Positions 1-12,400 of a stretch of 41,612 nucleotides of DNA are shown one piece after another. The notes beneath the pieces are model-generated. The model did no database searches. It was given only the letters and a program-made list of their open reading frames with translations, and was not told the DNA's origin. Each line of letters begins with the position of its first letter. The first letter of the stretch is position 1. Source of the DNA: Reticulitermes lucifugus (taxonomy: Eukaryota > Arthropoda > Insecta > Blattodea > Rhinotermitidae). The stretch is from NCBI GenBank assembly GCA_026260175.1, contig JAKCWW010000521.1:58383-99994 (forward strand). Direction: 5' to 3'. The position numbers and the translations under genes are program-made.

Positions 1-849
1 AGTTCCTCATCAATAGAAGCCACTATATCTGCTTCAGTTCTAAGCACTTTTCTTTTCCTAGTAACCATATTGCATTATGTATAAATAAACTCACAACCAA
101 CTTCACAGAAAGGAAACGTTCTACTGATTGCAGCCTCAGAAATCACTTGCTCAGCTCGAGACTAAACAGAAATGTTGTGACATATTTATGATATTTTTGT
201 ACCCTAATGTACGTGACCAAATGCATATACTGTACTTTTTCTAGTTATGTCAGCTAGGGATTAATAAAGATGTGAAATATGTTTCCTGACCGAACTTATT
301 GTGTGCGTGGTCTATTTAAGGCAAAAGAGCAGAGTAAACTTTAGATCGACTAAAGTCGACACTGGCAATTTAAAACATAAATACTTAAATCGACCATGGT
401 CAACTTTGGCAGTGAATGTGTTAAGAAAACCCCTGTTTTGTGGAGTTTGTTCAATTTTTGGACATTCTTAAAAGTTGTGCAGATGTTTTATTATTTTCCA
501 CAGGTATTAAAAAGACAGATAATCTTTATTTGCAGATATATCAGTATGGTCTGTGTGTGTGTGTGTGATACATAACTGCAGCAAAAGTCAGGCATGGGTA
601 ATCCTGTGGCTGAAGCCAGAAGGGATGTAATCATATAGCTGGCATCATAATTTAAATTATTGGAAGGCAGAGAAAAACCACATGACAGACAAATACATGT
701 TAATTATGCCAGCTGTATGCTTACATCACATACATTTTTGGACTTTGGGAATTTTAAACATTTGATTTCTTTGCACAGTGTAAAAAAGAGATGTATTGGA
801 AGAACTTGATGTAATAACAGATTTTTGTAATTTTTGTGTGCCTCTTTAG
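1..849 (+). other. Hcf: Intron (or upstream part) of Hcf, 3' portion
   Basis: This AT-rich stretch ends in a pyrimidine-rich tract and an AG at 848-849, which is the acceptor for the first visible exon. No protein-like reading frame was recognised in it. It contains a short TG microsatellite near 551-568 and a degenerate duplicated motif near 336-424 that is listed separately. Its 5' splice donor lies left of the window. Confidence 0.6.
336..424. repeat. Degenerate direct repeat ending at a TTAA, possible MITE fragment
   Basis: Two similar units of about 30 bases lie close together. The first starts ACTTTAGATCGAC and the second starts ACTTAAATCGACC; each contains an imperfect palindrome (TCGACTAAAGTCGA and GACCATGGTC) followed by a CACTGGCA or GGCAGTG segment. 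The block stops at a TTAA at 421-424, the target site used by piggyBac-type elements. No matching left terminus was found, so this would be a partial copy at best. Confidence 0.3.
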
Positions 850-1113
850 GTGGAGCCACTGCGAAGGTACTAACGACCATGAAGACTATGCCAACAAACA
901 TGGTAACTGTGAGCAAAGCACCAGGGGTTGGGGGAAAGCAAACAATAGTGATCACAAAACCGGGTCCAGGAATGACAAGTGGCATGCCAGGGACAGCTGG
1001 TATGAGTGTTGGCATGCCAGGACGTGCTGCTGGTGGACCACAAATAATAGTGGTTACCACAGCGTCTGGCCTAAGGACTGTTCAGGCTGTGAGCACTGCA
1101 CAGACTGCAATGG
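850..1113 (+). CDS. Hcf: Hcf coding exon 1 of the window (Gly/Thr/Val-rich middle region)
   Basis: This exon encodes 88 residues of the low-complexity linker between the N-terminal Kelch propeller and the C-terminal Fn3 module of Host Cell Factor. Visible features are VTVSKAPGVGGKQTIVITKP, repeated GMPG motifs and a segment PQIIVVTTASGLRTVQAVST, a Gly/Thr/Val pattern characteristic of HCF middle regions. The acceptor AG is at 848-849 and the donor is ATGG|GTAAGT at 1113/1114. It enters in phase 1 (first two bases GT complete a Gly codon) and leaves in phase 1, matching the next exon. Identification rests mostly on linkage in frame to the diagnostic Fn3 exons downstream. No start codon is expected here; the N-terminus is outside the window. 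Confidence 0.8.
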
Positions 1114-2791
1114 GTAAGTGTAACCTCAGCTAATGAAATGCATGTTCTCTTATTTTTTGTTCATCATCGTTAACTGTAAATGTTATAAGTGAAACAATAC
1201 AAGTAACATAGGATTTCCCATTTTTATTTGGCACACTGTTAACCTGTTCAGTTTCAGTAATTGTGCTTGTTGAACAAAATTAGTTAGGCTCATTCCATAC
1301 AGGCATCAATTCAGTGTGGTCTGTTGGAAAGACAGTCTGTTCTCACAATATTTTTTTACAGCGTGTGTTTTCTAACAGCTGTCAGAATCATTGGCCCATT
1401 GCAAAGACCATATTGGCTGTATGCATCAGTTGAACATAGTGCTCTAGGAGTAGGTTTGTTTTTAATTGGTAGGGATGGCCAGCTAGACTACCTTCAGGGG
1501 CCATGCTTTCTGAGGCAACTTAGACAAGAGCCATGTCTTTTTTCATCAAGTCAGATGTACAACAGCAACACTGTACACTGTGTGAGAGAATACAGCCAGC
1601 ATGTCCTATTAGCAGCACAGTGAAATACTGCTTGTTGGGGAATCCACTAAATGTGCTAGCAGTTTGTTCTAGAGCATTCTTAATGAGAAGTCTCGGTTAC
1701 TGTTTTTCTGCAGGCAGCTTGCGTGAACTGTGCACTTAATGGGCGTGAGCCATGTTGTTACCACCCCTGTTATATGCCATTAATAGTACTGTGCTTCCTG
1801 CTTCATCAACAAAAGAAATATTTAAAGATGCCAAGGAAATGCTGCTTGGAAATAATAAGTTGGATCACTTTATGTTGTTTGTGAGGGATCATGTCAGGAA
1901 GCAGGAGAATTCTTTGATGATTATTGGATGTAATCACCTACATTTGACAACATGTTGGCTTGTGTTAAACATACCAGAATATTATTAGAACACCAGATTG
2001 AGGAATTGCATTTGACATAGAGAAATGCTGGTTTTAGCAAGCATGTAATGTTAATCAATAATCTGTGAGTTATGAGGAGAACTCAGAAGTTCAATTTTGG
2101 TTAAAATCAGACAAAAATAACAGACACTTTACAGAAGACATCTGTGTGTTTGTGACTACTGTGGTCACCAACATTACAGTGGTTGCTTTCAAGTCTGATA
2201 ACAGTAAATAGTCACTGATAATAGTGGATTTTGATCTGCCATATTTCTTCATGCAGTTTGCATAACCCTTTGGCACCGGAATTAAGTGCCCAGTGTACTC
2301 TGTAAAAGACCGGGATTTAAATGGCCTGTCCATTACTTTGCATGTTATGTGCCAACGACTGTAGTGCTTTGGTGCTGGAGGGTCAATGAAGGAAAATAAA
2401 AATGTGCAATCATAATATTTATTAAGTCTAGGAATATGAAATTTGGTATGTGGGTGGATTATGAGTGTACCTTCAAATTGTGTACAAGGTATTGTTTTTA
2501 AGGGACGTTACAAAATATTTTGACAGGGTGAAAATTTTATGTTAAGTTTGAATGATTAACTTAACGAAATAAACATAGATGTGTAAGTAGTAAGTTCTGC
2601 ACAGAATTGTGACAGATGCAAACAATAGTGGTTCTGTTATATATGTGTGCAATTATGAGCAACCCCAAAAAGTGTGGTTGCTGTGGATTAAGTGTTATAA
2701 CCACCAGAGAAGATTCAGGATGAAAAGATACAAATGTGTCTCATTGTTATGTTATATGCACATTTCCCATATCTTTGTTTTCAAATTGCAG
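1114..2791 (+). other. Hcf: Hcf intron between window exons 1 and 2
   Basis: The intron runs from GTAAGT at 1114 to TTGCAG at 2791. Several short open frames occur inside it (for example around 1324-1988), but none has recognisable protein motifs or splice logic, and I see no clear mobile element. It is phase 1 on both sides. Confidence 0.7.
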
Positions 2792-3051
2792 GTGCTACAC
2801 CATCCACTGTAAATGCAGTTCCATTGTCTGCAGCAAGTCATATCACTGGACCCGGTGGTGTAAAAATGATTGTAGTATCATCTGGGGCAGTGGCGGGGGG
2901 TAATACGGGTAAGCCTATTACTATCACAGTGCCAGGCCAACAAGGTGGGCCACCAAAAACTGTCACCATTGCAGCAAAACCAGCCAGCCAGACATTGTTG
3001 AATGCAGGAGCAGGCCAGATTGTAACTGTGCCAGCATCTGGCCTACAGCAG
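2792..3051 (+). CDS. Hcf: Hcf coding exon 2 of the window (Gly/Val/Thr-rich linker)
   Basis: This exon encodes about 87 residues beginning GATPSTVNAVPL and ending VTVPASGLQQ. It contains VKMIVVSSGA, KPITITVPGQQGGPP and KTVTIAAKP, short hydrophobic beta-like strings separated by Gly/Pro/Gln. These match the composition of the preceding exon and of the HCF middle region. The acceptor is TTGCAG|GTGCT; the donor is CAGCAG|GTAACC. It enters in phase 1 and leaves in phase 0. The frame stays open past the donor for another 29 codons to a TGA at 3139-3141, so an intron-retention isoform is formally possible. No HCF-PRO repeats of the vertebrate type are visible. Confidence 0.8.
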
Positions 3052-4059
3052 GTAACCCAACACCCACCCGTTTCCCAGACCCAACCCGAATCTGAAAGTC
3101 CAGGCTGCACGGATGTTTTGAACCCACCAAACCTGAACTGAGTTGTATACTTTGTTCATGTACCTATTTCATACAGTATAATTTGCAGTTTTAAACTTAT
3201 GTATGTAAGTTCTTGAAAATGGTGTCAAAAAGATCCAAATATTTATTGCTCAGCCATATGCAAGCAAGTGTTTACTGCTGTTAGTGTATGCCATTGTACA
3301 AACATGGAAGTAGAGAAAAGAGTAGTTATCAAAAACAGTTCTGCAGAGTGTCATGTTTCAGAAAATTGCACACAGTAGAACTCTGTTAAACATCAGAAAC
3401 TACTTATGCCAGTGTTTTGGTTCAACAGGATGGTAACATTTTCCTTGTGCAATTTTTAATCAGATCAAATGTGAGATATATGTATGTATATAATTTCTGG
3501 GATGTTTGGCAAAGCAGTTGTACCCTTGAATGTGTGAAGTGGTTAAAAATATGAGTACAAATTATATTTGTTTTAATCTGTAATTGTTTTGGGAATTACA
3601 CATTTCTGCTGTTGTATGTTAGGATATTTTACTTTCCCTTTTAGGTTTATTTGCCTTGAAGAAAATTCTGTAAGGTTTTTTGGTTTTAGTTTTCAGTTTC
3701 TGGAATGAGAGTGATAAATGTTCAAATTGTGTTGAGTTTTGTGTGTGGCAACTGCTAGCTTTTAAATGATCAGTTGTAACTGTAACACACTGTAATTTAT
3801 ATGCATAATGCTGTCCTGAGTATGCAGCAGATATGTCGAAGGAATTTCATACCTAGAGCTGAGAGAAGTATAGCCTCTTGCGAAATACTTTCTCGTTCCT
3901 ACCATGAATACTGGAGTGACTATTCATGAAGACATTTATTAAATTAACAAGACTGTAACAAAATGGAAAAGTGGCCAGATTTAATACCTCCAGTATTCTT
4001 AAATTTTTGAGATGAAAGTTTTCAATAATATGACTTAAGATAAACATATTCAGTATATA

Positions 4060-4235
4060 CAGTAAAACCCCGATTTAATGTTCCCGCATTTAGTGAAATC
4101 CCAGATTTAGTGGTGATTTTTTCATGTCCTGACAATAGCTCCATATAAACAATGTAAACCTCCATTTAATAAAAACCTCGATTTAGTAAAATATATTTTA
4201 ATCCCCCAGCAATTCATTAAATAGGGGTTTTACTG
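4060..4235. mobile_element. Pogo-like MITE, complete copy
   Basis: A 176 bp non-coding element begins CAGTAAAACCCCGATTTAAT and ends ATTAAATAGGGGTTTTACTG, giving terminal inverted repeats of about 20 bp with one mismatch. It is flanked by TA on both sides (4058-4059 and 4236-4237), the target duplication of the Tc1/mariner superfamily; the CAGT terminus fits the pogo/Tigger branch. The interior repeats the string ATTTAGT several times and has no reading frame, so it would have been mobilised in trans. Confidence 0.75.
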
Positions 4236-7200
4236 TAGATCCTTTGTTTCTTCTTAATTTCCCCTCCACCCCCTGCATATGGCCATGAAGTCCGTTTATT
4301 GGAGGGTGATGAGTAATTCCCCGACTTTGATGTTACCTAGTGACAGGTATATGATATGAAGTGTCTGAGGGACTGTGTGTATACGCATTGGTACCTGTGA
4401 AGTACCAGCATCACTTTCATCCTGACGAGGAATGTCTTGTATCCATTTTCCACTCTAGAGTTTTTCATGTTTGTGCACATGTTCTAATCATTCATTGGAT
4501 TGCATGCTGAGGAATTTTGATTTTTATGATATTTGCAAAATTGTATATAATAATTTCTTGAGTAATGTAGCAATGATTGCGAAGTTGGTGTTTAAGAAAT
4601 TTTTTTTTTTTTTTGCAAATTCAATTTTATTTGTGCTCACATGAGCCTAGTAAAATGAGTACACAAATCAAACCTACTACAACAAAAATAATACATGGAA
4701 TGGCCTGATCATTCAGTAGTAGCTGTATGATATTTGCTGAAGTTGAAGCGTGTAGATACAGATAGTTTTGCCCTTTGACTTCATAATCAGTTTCCAAATA
4801 ATAATGCTGTGTAAACATCATAATTGAAGAATGAAATAAATACTCTATTAAAAGTACTATAGCATAATTTCATCAAGCTCGTTCCAGCAAGTCCTTGGTA
4901 TCATAACAGATTAGTAGGTGGATTCTCTAACCATTAAAGCTCTCAGTTGCCACAATTCAGTGGTCATAGTTTGTGAGGTTTGAGATTCTTGTAGCAGTGT
5001 TGAAAATCTAAGTCTTATGGGAATCAACTTCACTGAAATGTCCAGCTGCCTGTATTCACATTGTGTCTTGCACTACCATACATATGCATTAAGACGCTTT
5101 AATTCACATCATCTTGAGTGCCTGTGAGTGCCGATCTATCTTTTATGTGTTGGGTGCAATATTGTTACTGACTGTTCTCCTACAACTGTTGTTGTTTGTC
5201 ATTGCCGCAGTTAGTAAAATTTGAACATTCTGTTGGGTCAAAATTGACTCTTTGGTTGTAATTGACTATTATTTCATAGTTCAACAACATTTGTTTAAAA
5301 AAATTCTAATAATGTTAATTATAGTTAGTTTTAACCTAATGGAATGCTTAAATTTAGGTTATTGTAGTTGTGAAAAACAAGTTTTAGGAGCAGGCAGGCT
5401 GTAATAATATGTATTTTGCTTTGCCAACACATGTAAGTTAGATTAGCATAGAGAGGTACTGAGGGTGATGCAGATTGAGACATCAAAATGTGTATTTTTA
5501 GTACTAACTGACAGTTGGAATAAAGGCTGTTGGACATTTCAGTGAAGTGGTTTGATCAAAGCCACATGGTAGGCGAAGCATTAAGTTCTGCTAGGGATGT
5601 CAACTGGTAAATGATTATCAGTGCTTTGGAGGCATGTGTCGCCTCCAAAATGTCTGTAACTTTATTGGTTAGCAGTGATGTAACATACCAGATGACTTGA
5701 ATGTGGCCATAGTTTGTTGGAAGTTGTGCCCATTCTTAGCATACATCAGTACAGTGAACTTCTTTTATGGAGGTTGTGGCCATCTGAACAAATGCTACTG
5801 GTACTCATCGGTGGGTGGGTATGGGACAGCTCCCATACAGTTACCCCTATATTTGTAAGGCTATTTGGTATAATTTGTCAATAAATTTTTAATTTTTCAA
5901 GTAAAGTTTTTTTGGGGGGAGAAATGGGTTAAAATGTTGAAGCATGCAAGTTGGTTACATTGACATTTTGATTGTGCATATTTTCGTTTTAGGTAATTGT
6001 ATTACCACTTTACTGATTTCAGCAATGATAAGTTATGTTTCAGAAAGCTTTTTATCAAACTGGAACATTAAAATGGATTTAGCATTGATGTACTACTGAC
6101 TACAAATAAAATATATGATTTTTAAGTGCAGCGTAAATGTGAGTGCCAACGGTGTTTGTAGACACCCTCAGTTTTTTGAGCTGTGTTAAGGTGTTGTGAC
6201 CAAAACACATTCTGTTGTCCATTCATTGGATAGAGTACAATTGGTACAGATTAAATTAATACAGTATTGTTTAAAATATCTTGGACATTTTCTTCAGCAA
6301 GGTGTAAACGGATGTTACAATGTTGATTTGAATTCAGAACATCATTGTTAATGTGCAAAATACACCATTTTTCAACCATATATTCTACGTTGGTTGGGTA
6401 CACTCTACTGAACTTCATATCATCACATCCCATAAGACAAGCAGTCTTCATAGTCAATGCCATAAGAACCCCAATCTTTGTTTGTCATGTGTGAATACTT
6501 GTCATGTCATGGGAATGGTCCACTTATGCAAATTGTGGTCACTTGTCTATTTTCTAACAACTGTCAAAGGAAACATCAGCATTTGTTTGCTGAACGAGTT
6601 GAGGTGTGTTGTATTCCCACAACTTACTTTGTTCTTGACGAGCAGGCAAGTGTGTGTGGTTGGGGGGTGGGGGGCAGTTGGTATCATTTCGTGCATTGAG
6701 TGGTGTGTTCCTTGGCAGTTGGTGTTTGTATTTTGAAGCATGGAAAGTGAAGTAGTCAGATGGAGTGACATTAGAATTGTTGTGTTCATTAACAGAGCCA
6801 AAAGGTCTCCCAGACAAGCACAGCACAGCAGTAGCTGATGCAGGGGGTGGGGGATTGAAGGGTCATTAAACATAAATTATTTTGTGAGAGAATAAAATAA
6901 TGTGTGAAAAAATAACAAGCTTTTATTACAGAACACCATCCACTATCTCACTTTGCGTTTGCATAATATTTCTTCAAAAATTTGTAGCTTATCACCATTT
7001 GTGGCGCAGGCAATGATGTTCTGTTTACTGTTCATTACCAAGTGATGAAAATGCAAGTCTCTAGGACTGCCTCATGTACCTTATTACTCAGGAGTTTTGG
7101 GAACATAATCACAATAACCAGGCAAGTATTTGGCAAGTGTACTCAGGAACAGATGTTTGCCATATAAACCAGTTGTGGAAATGGTAATGACAATTATTCA

Positions 7201-7533
7201 CTTGGCCCCTTGTAAAGTGCATCAGTTATTGGTGCATATGGAAACTGCCACTCATAGAAATACCCCATTAGATGTGTGTTTTATTCGTCTGTAGTGTCTT
7301 AAGAGCAGATTGGAATAAAAATTTGAAGATTGGATGGAGAAAATAGCAGTGTTTCACTGAATATATTGCAGTTCAGTTTGTTAAATGTACAAGAGGATTC
7401 AGAGTTGTAATTCCCTTTTATCTAAATTCAGATTTTTCTTCGTAGTTTACATTGTTGACATGTTGAACCTGTGGTTGGTATGGATATATTTTCTAATTAA
7501 TTCCTAGATCTCCGATTTTCAGTGGCTGGGTTT

Positions 7534-7545
7534 GGGGGGGGGGGN
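7534..7545. repeat. G homopolymer ending in an ambiguous base
   Basis: A run of eleven G residues is followed by N at 7545, the only ambiguous base I noticed in the window. It probably reflects uncertain homopolymer length in sequencing or assembly. Confidence 0.9.
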
Positions 7546-9050
7546 TTCTGCCTCTAGGGATTGCTGGAATATTGAAATATGCATGTCACTTTTCCAGTGT
7601 CTTTGTTTTCCGTACAGGTTATTCATTGTAGTTGTACAGCCCTAGTACCTGATGCTGCATCATTGAATCTACAATTCAGTCCTTCATGTACTTTTAGTTA
7701 TTGCCATATTTTTGTGGTAAAATTTTGAAATTAATAATTTACTCTGAAAAGGTTACTGTGATATAATGTGCCTGATTTGATGTACCCCTCACCTTCATAC
7801 CAGTAGTTTCCTTACAAAGCTCTTGCCTGCAGAGTACTTGTTAAAATTGCTTCACCCCTCTGTATGCATGTAACAACTTGAGAACTGTGAACAGATTTTC
7901 CTGAGTCTTGATATAGCAGAATTTTATAGCAAATTGTAGAGCTATTCACATTTTTGTGTAGATTGGACAGTTTTAGTGACTGCATTAACGTGAACAGACC
8001 TACACGTGTTTCTGCAAGTTTAACTTGTTAGATATTTATCAGAGCAGGAAGTGTTTTTAACAGAAGTTTCATTTTATGTCTAGCACATTATTATGTAAAT
8101 TAGTCAGTTTTTGAGGTATTTGTACAGAAGTGTCAGGGTATATGCATTTCTGAACTTGTGTATGTATTAAACAGTCATCATTGGTCTTCCACACATAATA
8201 TTCTGATGTAAAAAGCAAAAGAAATTATTGTGTTTACACTGGTTGGATATTTATTTGCTTTATTCTTTTCTTGTGTTACTCCATTCAGTACAACTTTGAA
8301 GAGAATATATTAAACAATTTGCATAAATATTTAAGTTTCTTGTGGTGTATGTAGTACCTTTGGTCAATGAATCTTAATGGTAATTGCATGTATTTGTTTA
8401 GTATACATTTTTTATTTTACTTCTTGCCGGTTGAATAAGTGTCACCTGATAGTAAACAGTTACATGTGAATTTAGCGTTTATGATAAGGATGTCAGTTAT
8501 TATGATCTTTAATTATTCTACTGCATGAAGAGCTTTCCTTTCATGGATCCTCTGAAAGTGAGTGGCCCCTGTTCAGTCTAAACTGTATACTTGTTCAGTC
8601 TGCTGTTATAACTTGAACTTTTATCCTGCCAGGGTGAGTATTTAAATTTTTCCGTATGGTTTATGAAATAGAAAAAGATAAAATTGTGAAATGAATGGCA
8701 TTTTTGGAAAAAAATATTCAGCATTTCATAAAAATGCTGTAAATTTCCTTGTTGCCTAAATGTATAAAATTAATTTCTAAAGCTGTTTTCCTGTGTGCAT
8801 TCGCATATGCAAACACAGGTTTTTAAAGGTTAACATGTAATATGATATGCTGGGTCCAAGTTTGTAAGTACAGGAATTTCCTTCTGTTTCAATTCTGTAA
8901 ATGTGTTTGCTGTGGATCTTCTGTGTCTGTCTAATAATTGTACAGTCCTTTGATATGCAGTTCAGGTGAAGCTGCAGGGGTACTGAAATTCTCGTCAGCA
9001 ATATTTCAATGTGTTGGCATGAGTGGACAGTATAGACTTTTTTATTATTA

Positions 9051-9127
9051 CAGTAAAACCCCGATTTAATGTTCCCGGATTTAGTGATGATTTTTTCATG
9101 TCCTGACAATAGCTCCATATATTACTG
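9051..9127. mobile_element. Pogo-like MITE, internally deleted copy
   Basis: This 77 bp relative of the element at 4060-4235 shares its first 90 or so bases nearly exactly, starting CAGTAAAACCCCGATTTAAT, and then jumps directly to a short right end ATTACTG before a flanking TA. Within the shared part it lacks one of two ATTTAGTG units, consistent with deletion between short direct repeats. TA dinucleotides flank both ends (9049-9050 and 9128-9129). Confidence 0.65.
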
Positions 9128-10201
9128 TATTTATTTGTTTAAATCTATTAATTGTCTAGCTGTTCTATAGTATTTAAAATTTATTATGTAGGAATTAAGG
9201 GGGTTTAGCGAAAGAATGATTTGTATTAGAGATAAGACCTCAGACTGGGTAAACAGTAGTGTTTCTTCTGAGAAAGTCCGACACAGTTACACTGTTATGG
9301 ACTGTCTTTCTGTTTATGCTGCAGGAGTTTGGGCTTGCTTTAACCAACACAAATTTTCCACTGCTCAAGCATGTCTTCTTGAATCAGTTGTTTAGTACAC
9401 CTACATATCAAAACCCCTGTAATAAATAATGTGTAATGCAGTTTTGTGTGACTGTGACACATAGGTAAACAGCGGGATTGCATTCTTCACGAGATCTGGT
9501 GGTCTTGCCTTTGTCAACACTGGTGACAGCTTTGAGAGGTGTTATTTAGGCCGGTAAATTTCAGTGTTGGAAGTCCAAGTACAAGATGCAAGTGCCTGCG
9601 GTGAAAGTCATCCAGTATGTGAAGGTTGAAGGATTTATGTCCCGTGTCACATGAATCAGGACTCCTGTAAGGTTTTATGATAAAACTGGCCAGGTTTGGA
9701 TCCATACGAGCTATGAATCATGAAGGCATTCAGAGTGGTTAGGGCTGAGTTGGTCGATTCCAGGCATATTGTAGGTGTTCGTCATGACTCATATCTGCAA
9801 AACCTGTGTTCTTATTGCAACTTTTGTTTCACAGATTGTTTGATGTGGTTACTACTTTGTTCATATGAAACACAATGCTGGAGTGTTGTGAATATTGGCT
9901 AGAATATAACACTTGTTTCATTTTTCCATCAGAAAGCACTGATGCCTCATATCCCTGTGCATGTAATGTCTCCATCTTTGGCCTGAAGTTTGTTGACATG
10001 CCTTTTCTGTTGTGATGAAGTAACAGTCCTGTTAGTGTATCAAACAGATGGGTGACACCCTCGTCTCTCTCCTGACTAGTTGGAGTAATGTACCGTGTGT
10101 AGGGACAGCTTTTGAGTAGTTTTTGAACATTATTTTACAAGATATATGGTCATGTCTTGTACACCCATTGCTGTCACAGAGCTTATTTGCTTTTATTCTG
10201 C

Positions 10202-10231
10202 CCCCTCCCCCCTTATTTTGGGGGGGGGGGG
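10202..10231. repeat. Polypyrimidine C-run followed by a 12 bp G-run
   Basis: A CCCCTCCCCCC segment is followed after six bases by TTTTGGGGGGGGGGGG. The two arms could pair as a hairpin or the G-run could form a quadruplex. Nothing around it suggests a gene. Confidence 0.5.
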
Positions 10232-11187
10232 TACCGCCACAATCCCAATCTTGGAACTTCATCTGTGGACAAATTTGCTGTATGTTGGTACTCCGGGGAA
10301 TGGGTGTTGCAGTAATTGAAAACCTTTCTCAGATGGTTTCATACTCTTGGGCTTAACATTTGCAGATTTGTTTGAAGTGAAGGGATCCCGTGATACATAA
10401 CAAATGATATTTTTTCATGACATTTGAGTAGAATTGCTAGGTTTCACATCAGACTGCTGAGATAAATAATGTATCAGAATTAGAAACAGCTGTTCTTATT
10501 TGCACCACTGTTATGCAGACATTTCAGCTTGGTGTTCGCAGCCTATGTACTGGTTTTGAGGTAATGATGAACTGAATTTTAGTTGTCAGTGCACAGCTGT
10601 AGGTCTGATACGTGGCATGTTGCCTTCCACATAAAGTTGGTGCTGCATGAGGGTATAGGCTGTGAGGACTTTTAGTAATATTAATGGTTAAATTACTGAC
10701 TGCTTATGTTCATCAAGCACAGATCAGTGGTTTCTACACAAACCACAACTTCTGATTACCCCATACAACCTGTAGTTACAGTGGTTCTGAATGACTGGAT
10801 TAGTGCTGTCTGGTATGCAGTGAGTGAAGAAAAAGGCAGGGCCTGTGTTTTTCAAAGAAACAGTAAATTCCTACTGCTGTATTCTGTTAATTATGGTACC
10901 ATTCCTCAAAAACTTAACAGAAGAAGAAACAATGTGTTGTTAATTCATGTAGAACGGTGCAATGGCCCTCGCAGCAAATTTTTCAGTGGCCACCTTAGAA
11001 GTGATGTTGGATGAACTGTTGATAAGTAGATTGTGGCCTCCCAAATTTCCAGGTTTGAATTCATGCAGTTATTTGTTAGCGACACCGAAGGTAGAATTTA
11101 CATGAACAATCCACATTCTTTGCAAGAACTGACAGCCTTTTGTAAATAAATCATTTAGTATGCCATCGAACACACCTATCGTTTGTT

Positions 11188-11215
11188 TAGAAACAGCTGC
11201 ATGTTTCGGTTTACG
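11188..11215 (-). repeat. Repeat motif of the TGAxGATGG...GAAACA class
   Basis: On the minus strand this reads CTGACGATGG followed after a few bases by CCGAAACATG. The same spaced motif appears on the minus strand near 33930-33970 and 39126-39162. I recall this pattern as common in dispersed repeats of many animal genomes, but I cannot assign a family. The AT-rich DNA around 11160-11450 may belong to the same repeat. Confidence 0.35.
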
Positions 11216-11506
11216 ACCATCGTCAGGCCATCAACACTATTTTAAAAATAAGGTAAAAATGCAATACACGTATATTCACCAAATGGTTTTCACTTTATGG
11301 AATCCCGCAAGTTTACAGTGTTTATTACAATGTAAAATTGTAAAATTTGGTCGTACAGTAGCTGATGGTTGTAGCATTGTTGTAGGTCTTGGTATGATGT
11401 ATAATGATAAAATTAAAATGTTAAATTGTAAGATAAATTAATAAATATTACTTGTGTGTGTATAAAAATACATTGGCTACCTGATATAATGTAGATCTGG
11501 TGGTAT

Positions 11507-11507
11507 A

Positions 11508-11550
<43 letters not shown>
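11507..11550. repeat. Compound microsatellite TG-TA-TG
   Basis: A TG/GT tract passes into a TA tract of about nine units and back into GT, giving a symmetric compound microsatellite of about 44 bp within the large intron. Confidence 0.9.
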
Positions 11551-11984
11551 AGCCAGAACAGTGAGGTTGGTGGTATGAAGGTCTTCGATGTTTTTACTTA
11601 TGTCATATCTTTTTTCTTGAACTGCATCATTTTATTATTGTAGGGTCTCTAGTGTATTGTGATAGTATGAGCGTGTTGGTTGTTCACGTAGCTCCTGACA
11701 GCCTGTGACAGCCACTTTTCAAAGATAAATCTCCAGCATTTCAAGATGAGCTCCATTGTGTGTAGAGAGATATTTCCAGAAGGTGTGGAACATGCTTAGA
11801 AGCTTGAGGTTGGCATTTCTGGCCTTGTTATGTAAAGTGAATTGAACTGCAGGGGAAAAATAGGCCCAAAATTCTGAGTGAACGCTGGCTTTGTATACGA
11901 TAAAGCTCCTGCGATAGCTGCCATACTGAGGGGAAACAATTAAAAATACACTGCTGTCCTGTGAGTGGACTAACGACTTTGTAA

Positions 11985-12400
11985 CTAACTAGCTAGTTCC
12001 ATGGAGCAGAGTCCTTGAGAACTTAATAGTTCATCTGCTAGTCAGGAAATTAGCTGCATGCTATGGAACCCAGAAGTTCATTGATGTGTTCACAAGAGCG
12101 TACTGCCCCTATCCTAAGCCAGATCACTCCAGTCCATCCTCCCCCTCCCCCATCCTATTTTTAGAAGATCCATTTTAATGTTCAATTTATTCCTAGGTGT
12201 TTCAAGTGGTCTCTTTCCTGCAGGTTTCCCCACCAAAACCCTATATGCACGTCTCCTGTCCAACATGGTGCCACTCCACTACTCGTATGATTCTTCTTGA
12301 TTTGTTCACCCAAACAGTGCTCATTACACAATCTCTTCCAATCCACTGAAAACCCCTTTCCTCTTAGGCCCAAATATCTTCCTCAGCACCCTATTATCAG
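11985..12400 (-). mobile_element. LINE (non-LTR retrotransposon) 3' end, degenerate
   Basis: On the minus strand, broken reading frames spell VLRKIFGPKR, then AYRVLVGKPAGKRPLETPR, then MDWSDLA and an NxMNFWVP-stop-xAANFLTS segment. These match in order the last part of an insect non-LTR reverse-transcriptase ORF and its conserved 3' flank. Several frameshifts and stops make it a pseudogene. The 3' end finishes in a TAGT-like short tail near 11985-12000. The same order of motifs is seen on the + strand at 40443-40935, so both copies come from one LINE family, each 5' truncated. Confidence 0.7.

Noticed and set aside
850..3051. Vertebrate-type HCF-PRO repeats
   Set aside because: Looked for Thr-rich repeats with the cleavage Glu; none are present in the visible exons.
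6353..6873. Overlapping open frames on both strands of 73-127 residues
   Set aside because: No motifs, low-complexity His/Thr/Pro on one strand and Cys/Val on the other; typical of chance frames in an intron.
10706..11014. 102-residue open frame on the plus strand
   Set aside because: No recognised motif, no splice logic linking it to Hcf, and it lies in the large intron; probably chance.
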